Shown: positions 19,801 to 26,954 of the stretch, one piece after another
How the letters are laid out: every line of letters starts with the position of its first letter
How positions within the stretch are numbered: position 1 is the first letter of the stretch
NCBI GenBank assembly: GCA_900539675.1
Contig: UQDJ01000007.1
Location: 1-53,495 of the forward strand
DNA length: 53,495 nucleotides
Reading direction: 5' to 3'
Origin: an uncultured Coriobacteriaceae bacterium
Lineage (GTDB): Bacteria > Actinomycetota > Coriobacteriia > Coriobacteriales > Eggerthellaceae
Position numbers and translations under genes: made by a program
The notes under the pieces: generated by a model
What the model was told of the DNA's origin: nothing
Seen by the model: only the letters and a program-made list of their open reading frames with translations
Databases searched by the model: none

Positions 19801-22800
19801 AAGCCGGCGTTCGTGCCACCCGCTATAGCGGAAAGTGCGCCCTCGCTGTAGGTAATGGCACCCTCGGTCGGGCTTTCAAGCGCATCCTGCGTGGTCTTGT
19901 CCGCGCCGCTCAGTGTGAAGTTGAACCATTCGTTTTCAAGCGAAGAACGGCCGTCGAGCGTCTTGGTGGCGAAGAGCCCGGAGCTTGTCGTACTCGTGAG
20001 CGTGGCAGGCTTGGTCTCGTAGCGGTTCGTGAACGCGGCGGCGTTCACCACGCTCTTGTCGGCATCAATCGCACCCTCGACGTTGTTGTCGTAATCGATC
20101 GTCACGTCGAGCTGGCCGTCGTAGTTGTTGTCAGTCACATGCACGGTCACCTTGGAGGCATGGCTGTCGTAGGTCCAGCCGGCAGGAACTTCCTGACCTG
20201 TCTGAGCGTTATTTTCTATAACGGTGAATTCGTAGTCACCCGTCTTGGTGAAGGTAATGTTGCCCGCACCGAAATCTGCGGTCTTGGTCTGACCTGCCAT
20301 GAAGTCATCGCTGATGGTGACGGTGCCATCCCACGCTTTGTCAGTACCCTGACCCTCGTAGGTGATGGAGCCATCTTTGATACCGGCTGCGGCATCAGGG
20401 CCCGGAACCAGGCTGAACGTGAAGTCAGCCTCAGTATCGCGGCCGGTCACCGTCTTCTGCACCTTCACGGCATTGTTGCCGGAAAGCGTGACGGAGTTTG
20501 CCTTATAGGTATTGGTGACCGTGGGGTTGTTGCTGTTGCCCACAAAGGTCGCATGCAATGCGCCGTCATATTCGCCCTGATCGTTCTGTAAGCTTACGCT
20601 TACCGTGATGGTGCGCGGATTGGTATCCCACGTCCAACCGTTACGTGCGGTCGGCTCGTTCTCAGCTACCTGGAACGTGTAGGTGCCAGGCTCGGTGAAG
20701 AGCACGTCATCGAACGTGAGCTTTTGCGGCTCTTCGATTGCGATGTCGCCCGTCGTGCTCTTATTCATGCCTTCAGCCGGGAACGCTGCAAGCTCGCCTT
20801 CACCGGTGCCCGCGACCTTCACGTTGTCCTTGGCACCATCTTCGCTGGTGTTCGTCAGCGTGAAGGTGAAGTTGCCGTTCGCGTCATCCCATGGCGCACC
20901 CGTCACTGCCTTGGTAACGGCAAGGGCAGAGTCGCCCGTAAGGACGGCCGGGGTGGGCGTATAGTCGTTCGCGAACGCGACGCCAAGCGTCTCACCGGCA
21001 GTCACGGTAGTGCCCTCGCTCGTCACGGTCACGGTCTGGGTGGCAGACGTGCCCTCGGAAACCGGCGAGTCGTCCTTGTCCGCTGTCTGCGTGAGTGTCG
21101 CCACGACCTGCAGCTGACCCTGATCGTTCAGCGACACCGTAAGGTCGAGCTGGTAGGTGCTCTTGTCGTAGGTCACACCCGCAAGCCCCTCGCCCTCGGC
21201 GGGAACGGCCTCGGAGACAACATAGGAGTATGTCTTACCGATGTCGTCCTGCGTGAAGCTCAGGCTCTTAAGCTTCTCCATGGTATTCGCCACGCCGGAA
21301 GCGGCGGCACCGTCATTTTCGAAGCTCGCATCGCTCGGCAGGATATGGTTGTCTGCCTCGCCGGCGTTGACCGTTCCGGAATCCATGCCCTTGATGATGA
21401 AGTCGAACTCGCCTGTAGCCATCGGACGGCCGGTGAGGGTCTTGCTCACATTAAGGCCAGCAGCCGCACCCCAGATGGCCGCCTGCGCGTACGCATTGGT
21501 AAACGCAGCCTGGTCCGCAACATCGGCATGGGCGCTGTTCTTGTACGCCACCGCGGCGGAAAGCTCGCCGTCGACATCGGTCACCGTGACAGTCACGGTG
21601 CAAATATTCTTGTCGTAGGTTACGCCATCGCGGGCAGGATCAGCCGCATCTTCAGAAATATTGAACGTATAGGTGCCCGGGCGGTTAAAGGTCATGTCAC
21701 CGAAGCTGAACGCCTTTGCCTCGTCCTTGGCACCGCCGCTCACGCTCTGGTGCAGCGTGCCGCCCTCACCCCAGTTGGTGCCCTGAGGCAGCGTCACGTA
21801 GCCGGCATCAATGGCACCAGCCGTAGTCAGCGGCGCCGCAGCCGGAACAGTTGAATCGCTTGCCACCGTCTGCACGGGCTGCGTATCGTCTGCGGTCAGC
21901 TTGAAGCCGAAGCTCTCGCCTTCAAGCATGTCGCGGCCGGTCATGGTCTTGGTGCCGTGGATCGCATCATTCGCACTGGTGGTGATGGTCACCGGCGTGG
22001 GTGTGTAGCTGTTCTTGAAGGTGAGCAGGTTTGCAAGATCGCCCTGCTGCTCATCGCAGGTGACCTCGATTGCCACCGATGCGCCTTCCGCGGTCTTGCT
22101 ATCCGTCACGGTCACCGTGAGGTTGTGCACCGTAGCGTCATAGGTCATGCCGTTCAGCGTGTAGGTATTCGCTTCTTTGTTGTACGTCGCACCCTGAAGC
22201 TGATCGAGCGTCACGTATGCGTCGCCCTGCTTCACGACCTCCTGCACGGTGTAGTGATAGGTATTACCCACCATGCTTGCCGTGATCGGCAGCTGCGGGA
22301 ACTGGATGACCCCATTGACGCCGCAAGTCACAACGTTGTTATCGGGCAGCGGGGTGTCCACCTCTCCGTTCGCACGGTCAATCTGGAAGTAGAACATACC
22401 GTTGCTAAGCGGCTTTGCACCCGAATTGTCCGTGTAGATCTTGGTTCCGCGCGGGCCCCATTGAATCTGCTCGGCGCTGTAGGTGTTCGTGAATGCCGCA
22501 GTACCGGATTCAACAGCAACGGGATCCGTATGCGTTACGCCGCCGTCATCGACGCGCTGGTCCATCGCAACCTTGCTCACCTCAAGCGCGCCTTGGCCAT
22601 CATCCGAAACGGTAACCGTCACACGGTACACCGCCTTCGAGTACGTCATGCCCGGGATAAGATCGGCAGCAGCAGGCACCTGCTCGCTGATCGTGTAGAC
22701 ATAGTTGCCCGGAGACGTGAATTCGATGTTGTCGAAGTTGAAGGGAACAGCCTCTTCCGCCTTGGTGTCGCCCTTATCGTTCAGCGTCACCTCAACGTAG

Positions 22801-25800
22801 TGCCTACCCTGATCATCGGTCTGCGCGCCGCTGGGCAGCGGGGCATCTTCCGTCGCAATGAGACGGAACGAGAAGGTATCGCTACCAAGCCAGTCGCGAC
22901 CGGTGAGCGTCTTGGTGCCCTTGAGATTCTCGCTGCCGTTAAGGGTGGCAGGTGTCGCACTATAGTTGTTGGTGAAAGCGGCCGTTGCAGCTTTGCCGGC
23001 AGCGATGGCGCCGGTCGCATTCGTGGGTTGTGCGGGATCGCCCGTCGTCGGGGCGGTCTGCGTGAAGCCGGCAGGCATTTCGGCGCCGTCATGCGCCTTT
23101 TCGGTTACCGTGTAGCCCATGCCATCGGAAAGCCCGTACACGTGCAGCGTTTCGCCCGCTTTGAGGGTGAAGTCGCCGCCAGTGGCATCAAAGGTGATGT
23201 CATCGCCCTGCTGGACGGACTTGGTGCTGCCGTCAGGCTGCTGCTCGTCCTTGAACACCTTGCCGGTGAAGGTAGTCGGATGCTCAGGGTCGCTTGAAGT
23301 AGGCGCTCCTGTCAGCTCCAGCGTGAACGGGAAGCTAGCGTCGGGGGCAGTAAGTCCCGCATCAGCCGTCACCGTCTTGGAGATAGCAAGTTCGCCAGCC
23401 TGCCCCACACTGAGCTTGCCGTTGTTGCCCTGCCGCGCGATGATCGTAGTGGCCGCCTGTGCGGACGACGTGTCATTCCAGACCGGGGACAGTAGTTCTT
23501 TCGCCGTTTCGGTGACGTTGTTCGTCTTATCCTGGTGGAAATCCTGGGCGCGCGTCAGGCGCGGCGTATGCGCGGGCACATAGGCATTGCCCTGGCTATC
23601 GTAGTTCACCGAGCCCTGGACGATCGCCAAGCTGTTCCCGGGGAACTTGACAGCTGTCCACTGCTCGGTCGCCACCTGGCCGCTCTTGCCGGTGTAATAG
23701 GTATGCTTGTAATAGAAGGTCTTATCGGCAGCGTTCTGGATGTCCTGCCGCTTCGCCGGATTCTGGCAATCCGCATCGGTGTAAATGGTCGTGTTCTGCG
23801 CGAAGTAGTAGAAGTTATTGGAATCCGCGGGGTTAAATTCAGCCTTGGCATCACCGTAGTCCTCACCGGACCAGCTGTTAGACAGGAAGGAAACGTTGCC
23901 CTCATCGTCTCGATGCTGGTCGGCGTAGGTCTGCAGTGCAGCGAAATCGTCATCGGTCATCGTGCCCTGAGCGGTTCCCGCCGTCAGACTCTCGACCACG
24001 CCATCCTTTGGCTGCACGCCGAAGAACACGCGGATGGGCCACGCGTTTGCCACGCTCATCGTGGAGGCGCCCGCTTCGTCGGTATTCACATCGATGCGGC
24101 GATGGGGCAAAAGCGATGCGGGGATCTGGACGGTGACCGTATCGCCCTCGGCCAGTGTGCTGCCGTGGGTTACCGTCATGACAAGATTCTCCAGGTTGCC
24201 CTCGCCGTAGACGCCGTTGCCGCCGACAGGTGTCGACGTGAAGTAGTAGGTGTCCTTCGCCCCGTCGGTCCTGTGCGACGTGCACGTGTACTCCTGGTGG
24301 TTGTACACCACGGTGATGCCACGCGCATCGTCGAGCTGCATGTAGTCGCCCAGCTTGTCCGTGAAGGTCACATAGCCGGAATATTCGGGGGCATCCGTGG
24401 TCTCGGTGGCCGAGGCAAGCCCTTCGGAGATCTGCTGCGAGATGTCCTGGAAGATCTGGTTCAGCTCAGTGGAATCCGTTGCCGCCATATAGTAGTTGGA
24501 ATCGGGCGCACGATTTCCCATATCCCAATATCCGGATTCACCACCCCACGGGGAGCTGCTCGTCGTATGCCAGCCTGTGGAATCGGGATAGTTGCTTGAG
24601 ACGCTGTGAAGGAAGGCGTTGATATTCTCTTTCTCGGTCGTGTCGATGCGCGCATCGGGGTTGGCGCCGTTCACCACGCCGACACTGTAGACGAGAACGC
24701 CCTTGTCCTTCAGGGCCTTGGACTGTTCGGCAGAACCCGTAAGGACCTCGTTTTGCCACTGACCGCTACTGTAGGTGTTGGGCTCGCCGTCGGTGAAGAA
24801 AACCACAACTTTGCGGGCACCGTCGCGCGCATCATCCATAGCTTGGTTCGCCGCGCGCAAGCCAGCGTCAGCCTGGGTCGACACACCGCCGCTCTTCAGA
24901 TTTGCAACGGTCTGCTTGAGCTGATCCGCATTCTGCTCGGTGCAGGGTTGGAGCGTCGAGACGACCTGAGAGTAGTTGACTTGCTGTCTCTGCCCAGATA
25001 TATACTTGAACTCCATGTCGTTGCCGACCTGGGAGCGGTACTCATCGGCGAACTTCACGATGGAGATGCGATGCTGGGCGTCCGCAGCTGCAGACTTGTT
25101 CTGCTCGGCCGTGCTGTCGATGAAGCGGTCGACGGCGTTTTGCAGCGCCTGCAACTTCGTCCCGCCGTTGTACTGGTAGAACTGCTCGCCGCCCCTATCG
25201 CTCGCGCTGCTCTTTGGGGTCACCGTGTTCCAGCGCTGGCCGCCCCAGCCGCCACCGCTGTAGTAGCCCCATTGCTGCTGGGTATCGTTCCAGGTAACTT
25301 CCTGGTAGTTTGAACCGAACCAGCCTCCTTCTTCGATGTAGTATGTCTGGCTCTTGTCGAGGTCCGGCTCGTAAACCTCGGTATATCTGCTGCCGCCCAT
25401 GCTCTGGTCCATCGAGCTAGACATATCGAGCACCAGCACGATATCGAGCGGCTGCGAGGTGTAGGTGGTGGTGTTGGATGCCGTCGCCAGGGCGGAAAGG
25501 CCCACGAGGAAGCTGGAGTCGGAGCCGTCGCCCTGGTTGAGGTTGACGGTGATCTGCTGCTGACCGCCCGTCTCGGGTTCGGTGTTCTTGAGCGTCACGT
25601 TGCCGTCGAACACCGACTTGTCGGTCCAGATGCGGCCGATATTCTCGGTGGACACGTTGCCCTGCTGGTCGGTCAGGAAGGTCTGCCACGAGTCGATGGT
25701 GGATTCATCCACCTGCGTGCTCTCATCGCCCGCAGCAAGCTGATTTGAATCGTTAGCGCCAAAGAAAGACGCAACAGATGAGAAAAAACTCTCAATAGGA

Positions 25801-25937
25801 TTTTGGGATGAGGTTTCACTGCCTTCTGCAGCAAAAGCCGTAGTTGGCGATACTACGAATAATGACAGCGTTAGCGCAATAATGCAGGCTGCAACTACTC
25901 GTAAAGGCTTATCAGAGAGGCGCCCCCCCGTGAACAT
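10854..25937 (-). CDS. Giant cell-wall adhesin: VWA domain plus 24 Spy0128/FctA-type isopeptide modules and LEKTG anchor
   Basis: This frame is 5027 residues long. An N-terminal signal peptide ends near AFAA (about 37). A VWA domain with a MIDAS DMSSS lies at about 165-500. From about 850 to 4950 I count 24 pilin-type modules, each opening with a K.LTGR-like strand and closing with FTN.Y. The Lys, a Glu in TYTYTVSE and the final Asn suit intramolecular isopeptide bonds. Two DUF11-like repeats interrupt the series at about 3111-3366. The C-terminus has LEKTG (about 4974), a hydrophobic segment and a basic tail, so sortase anchoring is likely. Modules end near 991, 1152, 1311, 1481, 1658, 1809, 1971, 2135, 2303, 2466, 2625, 2785, 2937, 3110, 3488, 3635, 3816, 4004, 4166, 4321, 4467, 4685, 4824 and 4952. 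The ATG at 25937 lies 19 bases from the ribosome site; see the G7 tract. Confidence 0.93.
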   Translation of the reverse strand: MFTGGRLSDKPLRVVAACIIALTLSLFVVSPTTAFAAEGSETSSQNPIESFFSSVASFFGANDSNQLAAGDESTQVDESTIDSWQTFLTDQQGNVSTENIGRIWTDKSVFDGNVTLKNTEPETGGQQQITVNLNQGDGSDSSFLVGLSALATASNTTTYTSQPLDIVLVLDMSSSMDQSMGGSRYTEVYEPDLDKSQTYYIEEGGWFGSNYQEVTWNDTQQQWGYYSGGGWGGQRWNTVTPKSSASDRGGEQFYQYNGGTKLQALQNAVDRFIDSTAEQNKSAAADAQHRISIVKFADEYRSQVGNDMEFKYISGQRQQVNYSQVVSTLQPCTEQNADQLKQTVANLKSGGVSTQADAGLRAANQAMDDARDGARKVVVFFTDGEPNTYSSGQWQNEVLTGSAEQSKALKDKGVLVYSVGVVNGANPDARIDTTEKENINAFLHSVSSNYPDSTGWHTTSSSPWGGESGYWDMGNRAPDSNYYMAATDSTELNQIFQDISQQISEGLASATETTDAPEYSGYVTFTDKLGDYMQLDDARGITVVYNHQEYTCTSHRTDGAKDTYYFTSTPVGGNGVYGEGNLENLVMTVTHGSTLAEGDTVTVQIPASLLPHRRIDVNTDEAGASTMSVANAWPIRVFFGVQPKDGVVESLTAGTAQGTMTDDDFAALQTYADQHRDDEGNVSFLSNSWSGEDYGDAKAEFNPADSNNFYYFAQNTTIYTDADCQNPAKRQDIQNAADKTFYYKHTYYTGKSGQVATEQWTAVKFPGNSLAIVQGSVNYDSQGNAYVPAHTPRLTRAQDFHQDKTNNVTETAKELLSPVWNDTSSAQAATTIIARQGNNGKLSVGQAGELAISKTVTADAGLTAPDASFPFTLELTGAPTSSDPEHPTTFTGKVFKDEQQPDGSTKSVQQGDDITFDATGGDFTLKAGETLHVYGLSDGMGYTVTEKAHDGAEMPAGFTQTAPTTGDPAQPTNATGAIAAGKAATAAFTNNYSATPATLNGSENLKGTKTLTGRDWLGSDTFSFRLIATEDAPLPSGAQTDDQGRHYVEVTLNDKGDTKAEEAVPFNFDNIEFTSPGNYVYTISEQVPAAADLIPGMTYSKAVYRVTVTVSDDGQGALEVSKVAMDQRVDDGGVTHTDPVAVESGTAAFTNTYSAEQIQWGPRGTKIYTDNSGAKPLSNGMFYFQIDRANGEVDTPLPDNNVVTCGVNGVIQFPQLPITASMVGNTYHYTVQEVVKQGDAYVTLDQLQGATYNKEANTYTLNGMTYDATVHNLTVTVTDSKTAEGASVAIEVTCDEQQGDLANLLTFKNSYTPTPVTITTSANDAIHGTKTMTGRDMLEGESFGFKLTADDTQPVQTVASDSTVPAAAPLTTAGAIDAGYVTLPQGTNWGEGGTLHQSVSGGAKDEAKAFSFGDMTFNRPGTYTFNISEDAADPARDGVTYDKNICTVTVTVTDVDGELSAAVAYKNSAHADVADQAAFTNAYAQAAIWGAAAGLNVSKTLTGRPMATGEFDFIIKGMDSGTVNAGEADNHILPSDASFENDGAAASGVANTMEKLKSLSFTQDDIGKTYSYVVSEAVPAEGEGLAGVTYDKSTYQLDLTVSLNDQGQLQVVATLTQTADKDDSPVSEGTSATQTVTVTSEGTTVTAGETLGVAFANDYTPTPAVLTGDSALAVTKAVTGAPWDDANGNFTFTLTNTSEDGAKDNVKVAGTGEGELAAFPAEGMNKSTTGDIAIEEPQKLTFDDVLFTEPGTYTFQVAENEPTARNGWTWDTNPRTITVSVSLQNDQGEYDGALHATFVGNSNNPTVTNTYKANSVTLSGNNAVKVQKTVTGRDTEADFTFSLVPGPDAAAGIKDGSITYEGQGTDKAWDGTVTISDDFMAGQTKTADFGAGNITFTKTGDYEFTVIENNAQTGQEVPAGWTYDSHASKVTVHVTDNNYDGQLDVTIDYDNNVEGAIDADKSVVNAAAFTNRYETKPATLTSTTSSGLFATKTLDGRSSLENEWFNFTLSGADKTTQDALESPTEGAITYSEGALSAIAGGTNAGFMQDGVALGFHFGELTFHEAGTYTFNVAETGYKDGALPEDGTNGMTFDRHTGTYTVVITDDGEGQLHVDSVTPGEDKSGEPEGENNSTAFTNRYQPKPVSTTAGQLAGTKTYTDSTSGSHPMKDGDFTFYVVGQGKNLPMPTGEDASEQTTVGENEYPAVTVTNSGTTPESGETQTASYDFGTIEFTAAGTYSYNVREQQSSETLTGVSFDPTIYRVEYQVSEDKAAGTLSVGEPKIYVLDSDPQQSVIAGKLNFKNSYNAGTVTGSTQIGKTLNGRDFKDGDEFVFEVSMTAKDGAEASVWSHGRDKLPQLSNEFKSSATLSDIAYTDGGLSYTATIKPMSGSNMTFNAGMFDYTTPGIYTYTVKEQAKNGNGLTSDTTVYTLEVTITDAGQNELTRTSKITKGEGEAISGDILYFTNTYNAGDVTLDDSSLIKVQKSIANRDWKNGENYYFALDAYTKNAPMPAEGGNHVTLSGTGSDAATGTFGAITYKKSDLVDDQGQPVMQKDFTYRIYETNADFSAGVQPSDDTGMTFDQHNAYVSVRVTDNGDGTMSAKILGYDNSDSKIESDKGITGIAAFTNVYSTKPVVLTGDTAFTVTKQVAGAPWKGTDGSFGFTMMRTDEGAADAVQVAGGDTGTLANFPVEGIQVATSGDIEKDASKTLTFADVTFTQAGTYTFDVKENTLDPRAGWTWDDDAAKTITVTVSDNQNGQLEATTKVTPQGGEEADTNNPVFTNKYQAAPATLTDEAKNALEVTKTVTGHDTDEHFGFTAVLASNNADGVKVGTGTDITDWTQDTKLTATATEAFKMSDATENGSASQTVSFGDVSFTKAGTYKFTVTEDNAQEGQTVPEGWTYDNSAKTITVTVGDENYDGQLDITSVSTTPVFTNSYNAGEVIFGDDETALTVNKTFTGRDNDAWNNADRFDFTLTPQGGKATNAQGEYTVEAAGVPMPAGANADTHVKTITINRDSQGEGATHTGSFGTISYGMADRGMTYYYEIAEVSGNVYGTTYSQAKYQLAVSVSDNNDGSLKVESALTKLSDDAGATVDADKAAVQAVDFANAYKKPVDEKTVTTVDSAEAEPVEWHGQLVGVGDTVTYKIHWVNDQIDANGVAQNATVSVTDELPSGLTYQGASVEPTSVDGQKLTWNRGEQNAAAEGDIIVTATVNDAAASIDGVTNTATVKVGENNPKTVTNADVVVPEKTVENKNEGERPDGTAFVGDELTYTIHYKNTTNSTATIVVTDELPVGLEITNFKDGQLGQNDKGMTTLTWTIDNVPAGGTGTVSFSAQVTADALSAGTVNNQALVKVGNNPEVKTNTTETKINTGALTITKTVKVTEGQGTEVNTDQGFTFKIDLKDVAGNELAGSYAINNAEGTAGKDAVKSGDTITLKHGQTAVISGLPEGATYTVTETDIPAGYTPDAAQKSGTITTEGVEAAFTNTYNTMPAHVSGDAKNAIQVTKQVTGHDSVADYKFDLALKDAGQAEFVREGVTEDNKDGAAFDGDTLTIAGANGAIKNGGTDTASFANLTFTKGGDYEFTITEQGKDTSLVGWTYDTESKTVTVHVTDGGEGNLVAEVEDNNPTVTNSYKPVATMFRAAKFQLQGNKVIDGRTWEEGDTFTFNLEPGVGTYEDGTEMPADVVKATMPEKQSDTIEPLSDDGSKKTDNSAQFSFTDTRYAGDEIVPGVEDAFTFEQPGTYRYGISEYNPNAHEPGSGILGVSYDQTQYRLTVVVADESGTGELSIADSYYEKLTPGGTWERISGSNEVTFTNVYSADAVEINFNAGKELTGRSEPLEDGEFTFNIALTGWKANDSQGDWESVDQLTDSETPKVTTPEVKNGNKRGDVIFSGISFTKDMVGKTYCFAITEHQPTKTGTYSTDPADGIEGATFDAVTGTWTYKGVTYDNSTKIVTAQVTDEKKEAQTGDDAVQAVVRVHTSGEAPWDSNAGKHVGDAVFINTYKAGSTTVDEGTDIAFGLTKQFTGRDGNAWLEGDEFGFTLSAGTASDGGAVPMPDGSESGAKTVTVGANDVTDTDNGIAPINFGAITFDRTGTYTYTVTENGADGTAATGGTKDGITYAANTVNITVTVTDNGTGGLVAAVTKTGEAASAGEGASAVSFANTYDSTFDYGAKGAGGLDITKTLEGRAATAGQFHFTVSAADEVAAEKIGGETAELASVASAAGEAASVAGNPFDTMTFSRADAGKTFTYTIAETGQAPAGYTYDASEFTVDITPADNGDGTMSVTTHVSNNEGYSEMVTSAATLPQKATVPFTNSYAVDPGTIGANGVATIQATKTLHNDVLANGQFDFTVADAGNGATVATGTNAADGTITFSDIVYTTDELNAAATAEGSQTIGKASKTITDAGDVYTFVYNVAEDTLPVGYTQNAGNSTITVTVTDNGAGKLDIQIAYPGAADGLVFENTYGTGSSAELSLAGSKAMTSSDPTLSGPELKGGEFDFTITGAAADDGTPAPMPETTTVSNTGYSVNFGPITYTMENVFGGQQTDADASGAAGDKNTGDVNEDTSAVGDANEDASAGNDAAASAEDKAAGNEGGVEHATGDESAVAASAEDSTSTSQSERSKTFVYTITEVAGKGLPGVTNDSTTKTVTVTVTDNGDGTLSVAKIADKSADKGMDFTFTNTYSTTPAESSPTGDGGLTFTKVWDRQSGARNLAAGDFTFKMEDAQGTEYTATNDANGNVEMPAITFSEAGDYTYTLSEVVPDGAKPVADGYELNGVTYHAATYTVTAHVVDNHSGTLEVTWNMVDGQGKDTQTATFTNTYNVQPTTITFGASKALEGRSVAADEFSFALKDADGNVLGTATNDAKGQVVFTDARQTFSEAGTYTYTVSEVLPQDDDPATEGIQKDGVTYDETVYTAQVTLVDGNNGQLTIEELTYNDVAELPTFVNSYNEGQEGGVEPSGGEGDSEGGHFLEKTGDNPWLIGLLVALIAAAAGTAGYAGRKTWKKNAAANHAAAHLGKHGRL

Positions 25938-25970
25938 GAACCGGCTTCATAAAATGCTCCTCTTCCCGAA
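25912..25970 (-). promoter_or_regulatory. Start region of the adhesin gene with a G7 tract (candidate phase switch)
   Basis: On the minus strand AGAGGAG is followed after 6 bases by an ATG at 25950, an ideal start. With the seven Gs at 25923-25929 that frame ends after 12 codons at TGA (25912-25914). The adhesin frame begins instead at an ATG at 25937, 19 bases from the ribosome site. With six Gs the ATG at 25950 would run directly into the adhesin frame as MKPVHVHGGRLSDKP, then the signal peptide. All of this is seen directly; the switching itself is inference. Confidence 0.65.
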
Positions 25971-26262
25971 TCTCCAAATGCCGTGAACCCCCAATGACAC
26001 CCATATATAAGAGTAGAAAGTGTGTTGTGCTACGTGAGCCGCGTCACACCGTTGAGACATAGATGTCACATTTACATGAGATAAATGCAATTCTACTGAC
26101 CGAACTTTGATCTCGCAATATTGTTTTTCTGTGAACGGTTGAATTCGTAACCAAATGCAAACAATAGGAATGAATGACAGATAATTTGGTGTTGCCTCAA
26201 CGAACCGCGATCGATGTCCAAGAAATCTGGGTCACATCAGACAAATAATGAACTTAATAAAT
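25951..26262. other. AT-rich upstream region of the adhesin gene
   Basis: No gene is seen in this stretch. On the minus strand a TATATA at about 26003-26008 could be a -10, but no good -35 accompanies it. Confidence 0.3.
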
Positions 26263-26296
26263 AAAAAAGCCACCGAGCAGAATACCCGGTGACCTT
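26263..26296 (-). terminator. Rho-independent terminator of tRNA-Arg
   Basis: On the minus strand GTCACCG pairs with CGGTGGC across a loop and is followed by TTTTTTATT. It lies 10 bases beyond the tRNA 3' end. Confidence 0.8.
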
Positions 26297-26305
26297 GCGT
26301 TTCAG

Positions 26306-26382
26306 TGGTGCGCCGTGAGGGATTCGAACCCCCGACGTACTGATTCGTAGTCAGTCCCTCTATCCAGCTGAGGTAACGGCGC
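26306..26382 (-). tRNA. tRNA-Arg (anticodon ACG)
   Basis: On the minus strand the acceptor GCGCCGT pairs with ACGGCGC. The D-arm contains AGCTGGATAG, the anticodon stem-loop is ACTGA-CTACGAA-TCAGT with anticodon ACG, and the T-loop is TTCGAAT. The CCA is encoded at 26306-26308. A TTGACA at 26422-26427 upstream is a likely -35. Confidence 0.95.
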
Positions 26383-26592
26383 GTTTTCAGCAAGAAATAT
26401 TCTCTTTGTTTACACCCTTGCTGTCAACACTTTTTTATATTCAATTCCCCATTTTCTTGAGATAGGCATCAAACAGCATCCTAATAAGGGGTATTGGAGC
26501 CATGCGACGCACCATTCTGTTTCCCGAGCGCCATTTTGAGTCTCTGCTCATCACACTTTCATCACATTTACTGTCATTTACCAGCTTGACTG

Positions 26593-26620
26593 TTGCCACC
26601 TTGATGCCATTGCTTACAAT
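26593..26620 (+). promoter_or_regulatory. Promoter of the Mg transport operon
   Basis: TTGCCA (26593-26598) and TACAAT (26615-26620) are 16 bases apart. The start point would be near 26627, giving a leader of about 330 bases before the first gene. Confidence 0.5.
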
Positions 26621-26639
26621 CTAATGTGCTTCATTTTGA

Positions 26640-26954
26640 GGCATCGATGGTGCTCCCATCGTTTTTATGACGTTCGAAGGAAGGACATTACTTGAAGGTT
26701 CGAAAATCGAAACCTCACAGTAACTAACCTTCGACCCCTTCACTTTCGCATTCTCTTTGCGCGTGTTGGCGGTCGAAGGCAGACCGCAACACGATAAGAC
26801 CATCTTCGTGGGCATACCTTACGTGTGCGTTTTGGCACTTGTGCGCCTTTATAGGGCTCGCATGTACCAGTACGCCACTGTAAGAATTGCGGACAGAGCC
26901 ACCATGCGCTATGTCTTCGCCCACCAGATGCGACGATACGCGCAAGGGGAGACT
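26640..26954 (+). promoter_or_regulatory. Long structured 5' leader of the Mg transport operon (candidate cis-regulatory RNA)
   Basis: No gene is supported here although frames are open. A terminator-like hairpin GATGG/CCATC followed by GTTTTT lies at 26646-26666. A strong hairpin CGTGTTG.CGGTC/GACCG.AACACG lies at 26760-26793. CCTTCGACC (26729-26737) is perfectly complementary to GGTCGAAGG (26770-26779), which would disrupt that hairpin. Mutually exclusive pairings before a metal-transport operon suggest a riboswitch or attenuator. I do not recognise the M-box or yybP-ykoY consensus. Confidence 0.4.

Noticed and set aside
10854..25937. CRISPR or simple tandem repeat explanation for the repetitive 15 kb
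   Set aside because: Repeats are about 140-180 codons long, divergent at the DNA level and coding, with conserved protein motifs; there is no short identical repeat-spacer pattern.
26306..26382. tRNA-Arg as an integration site for the neighbouring adhesin DNA
   Set aside because: No integrase, no partial tRNA duplicate and no flanking direct repeat was seen in the window.
26757..26954. N-terminal extension of the Mg2+ sensor to 26757
   Set aside because: The extension has no ribosome site and crosses a strong hairpin, while the ATG at 26955 has an ideal site and begins the PRC-like domain.
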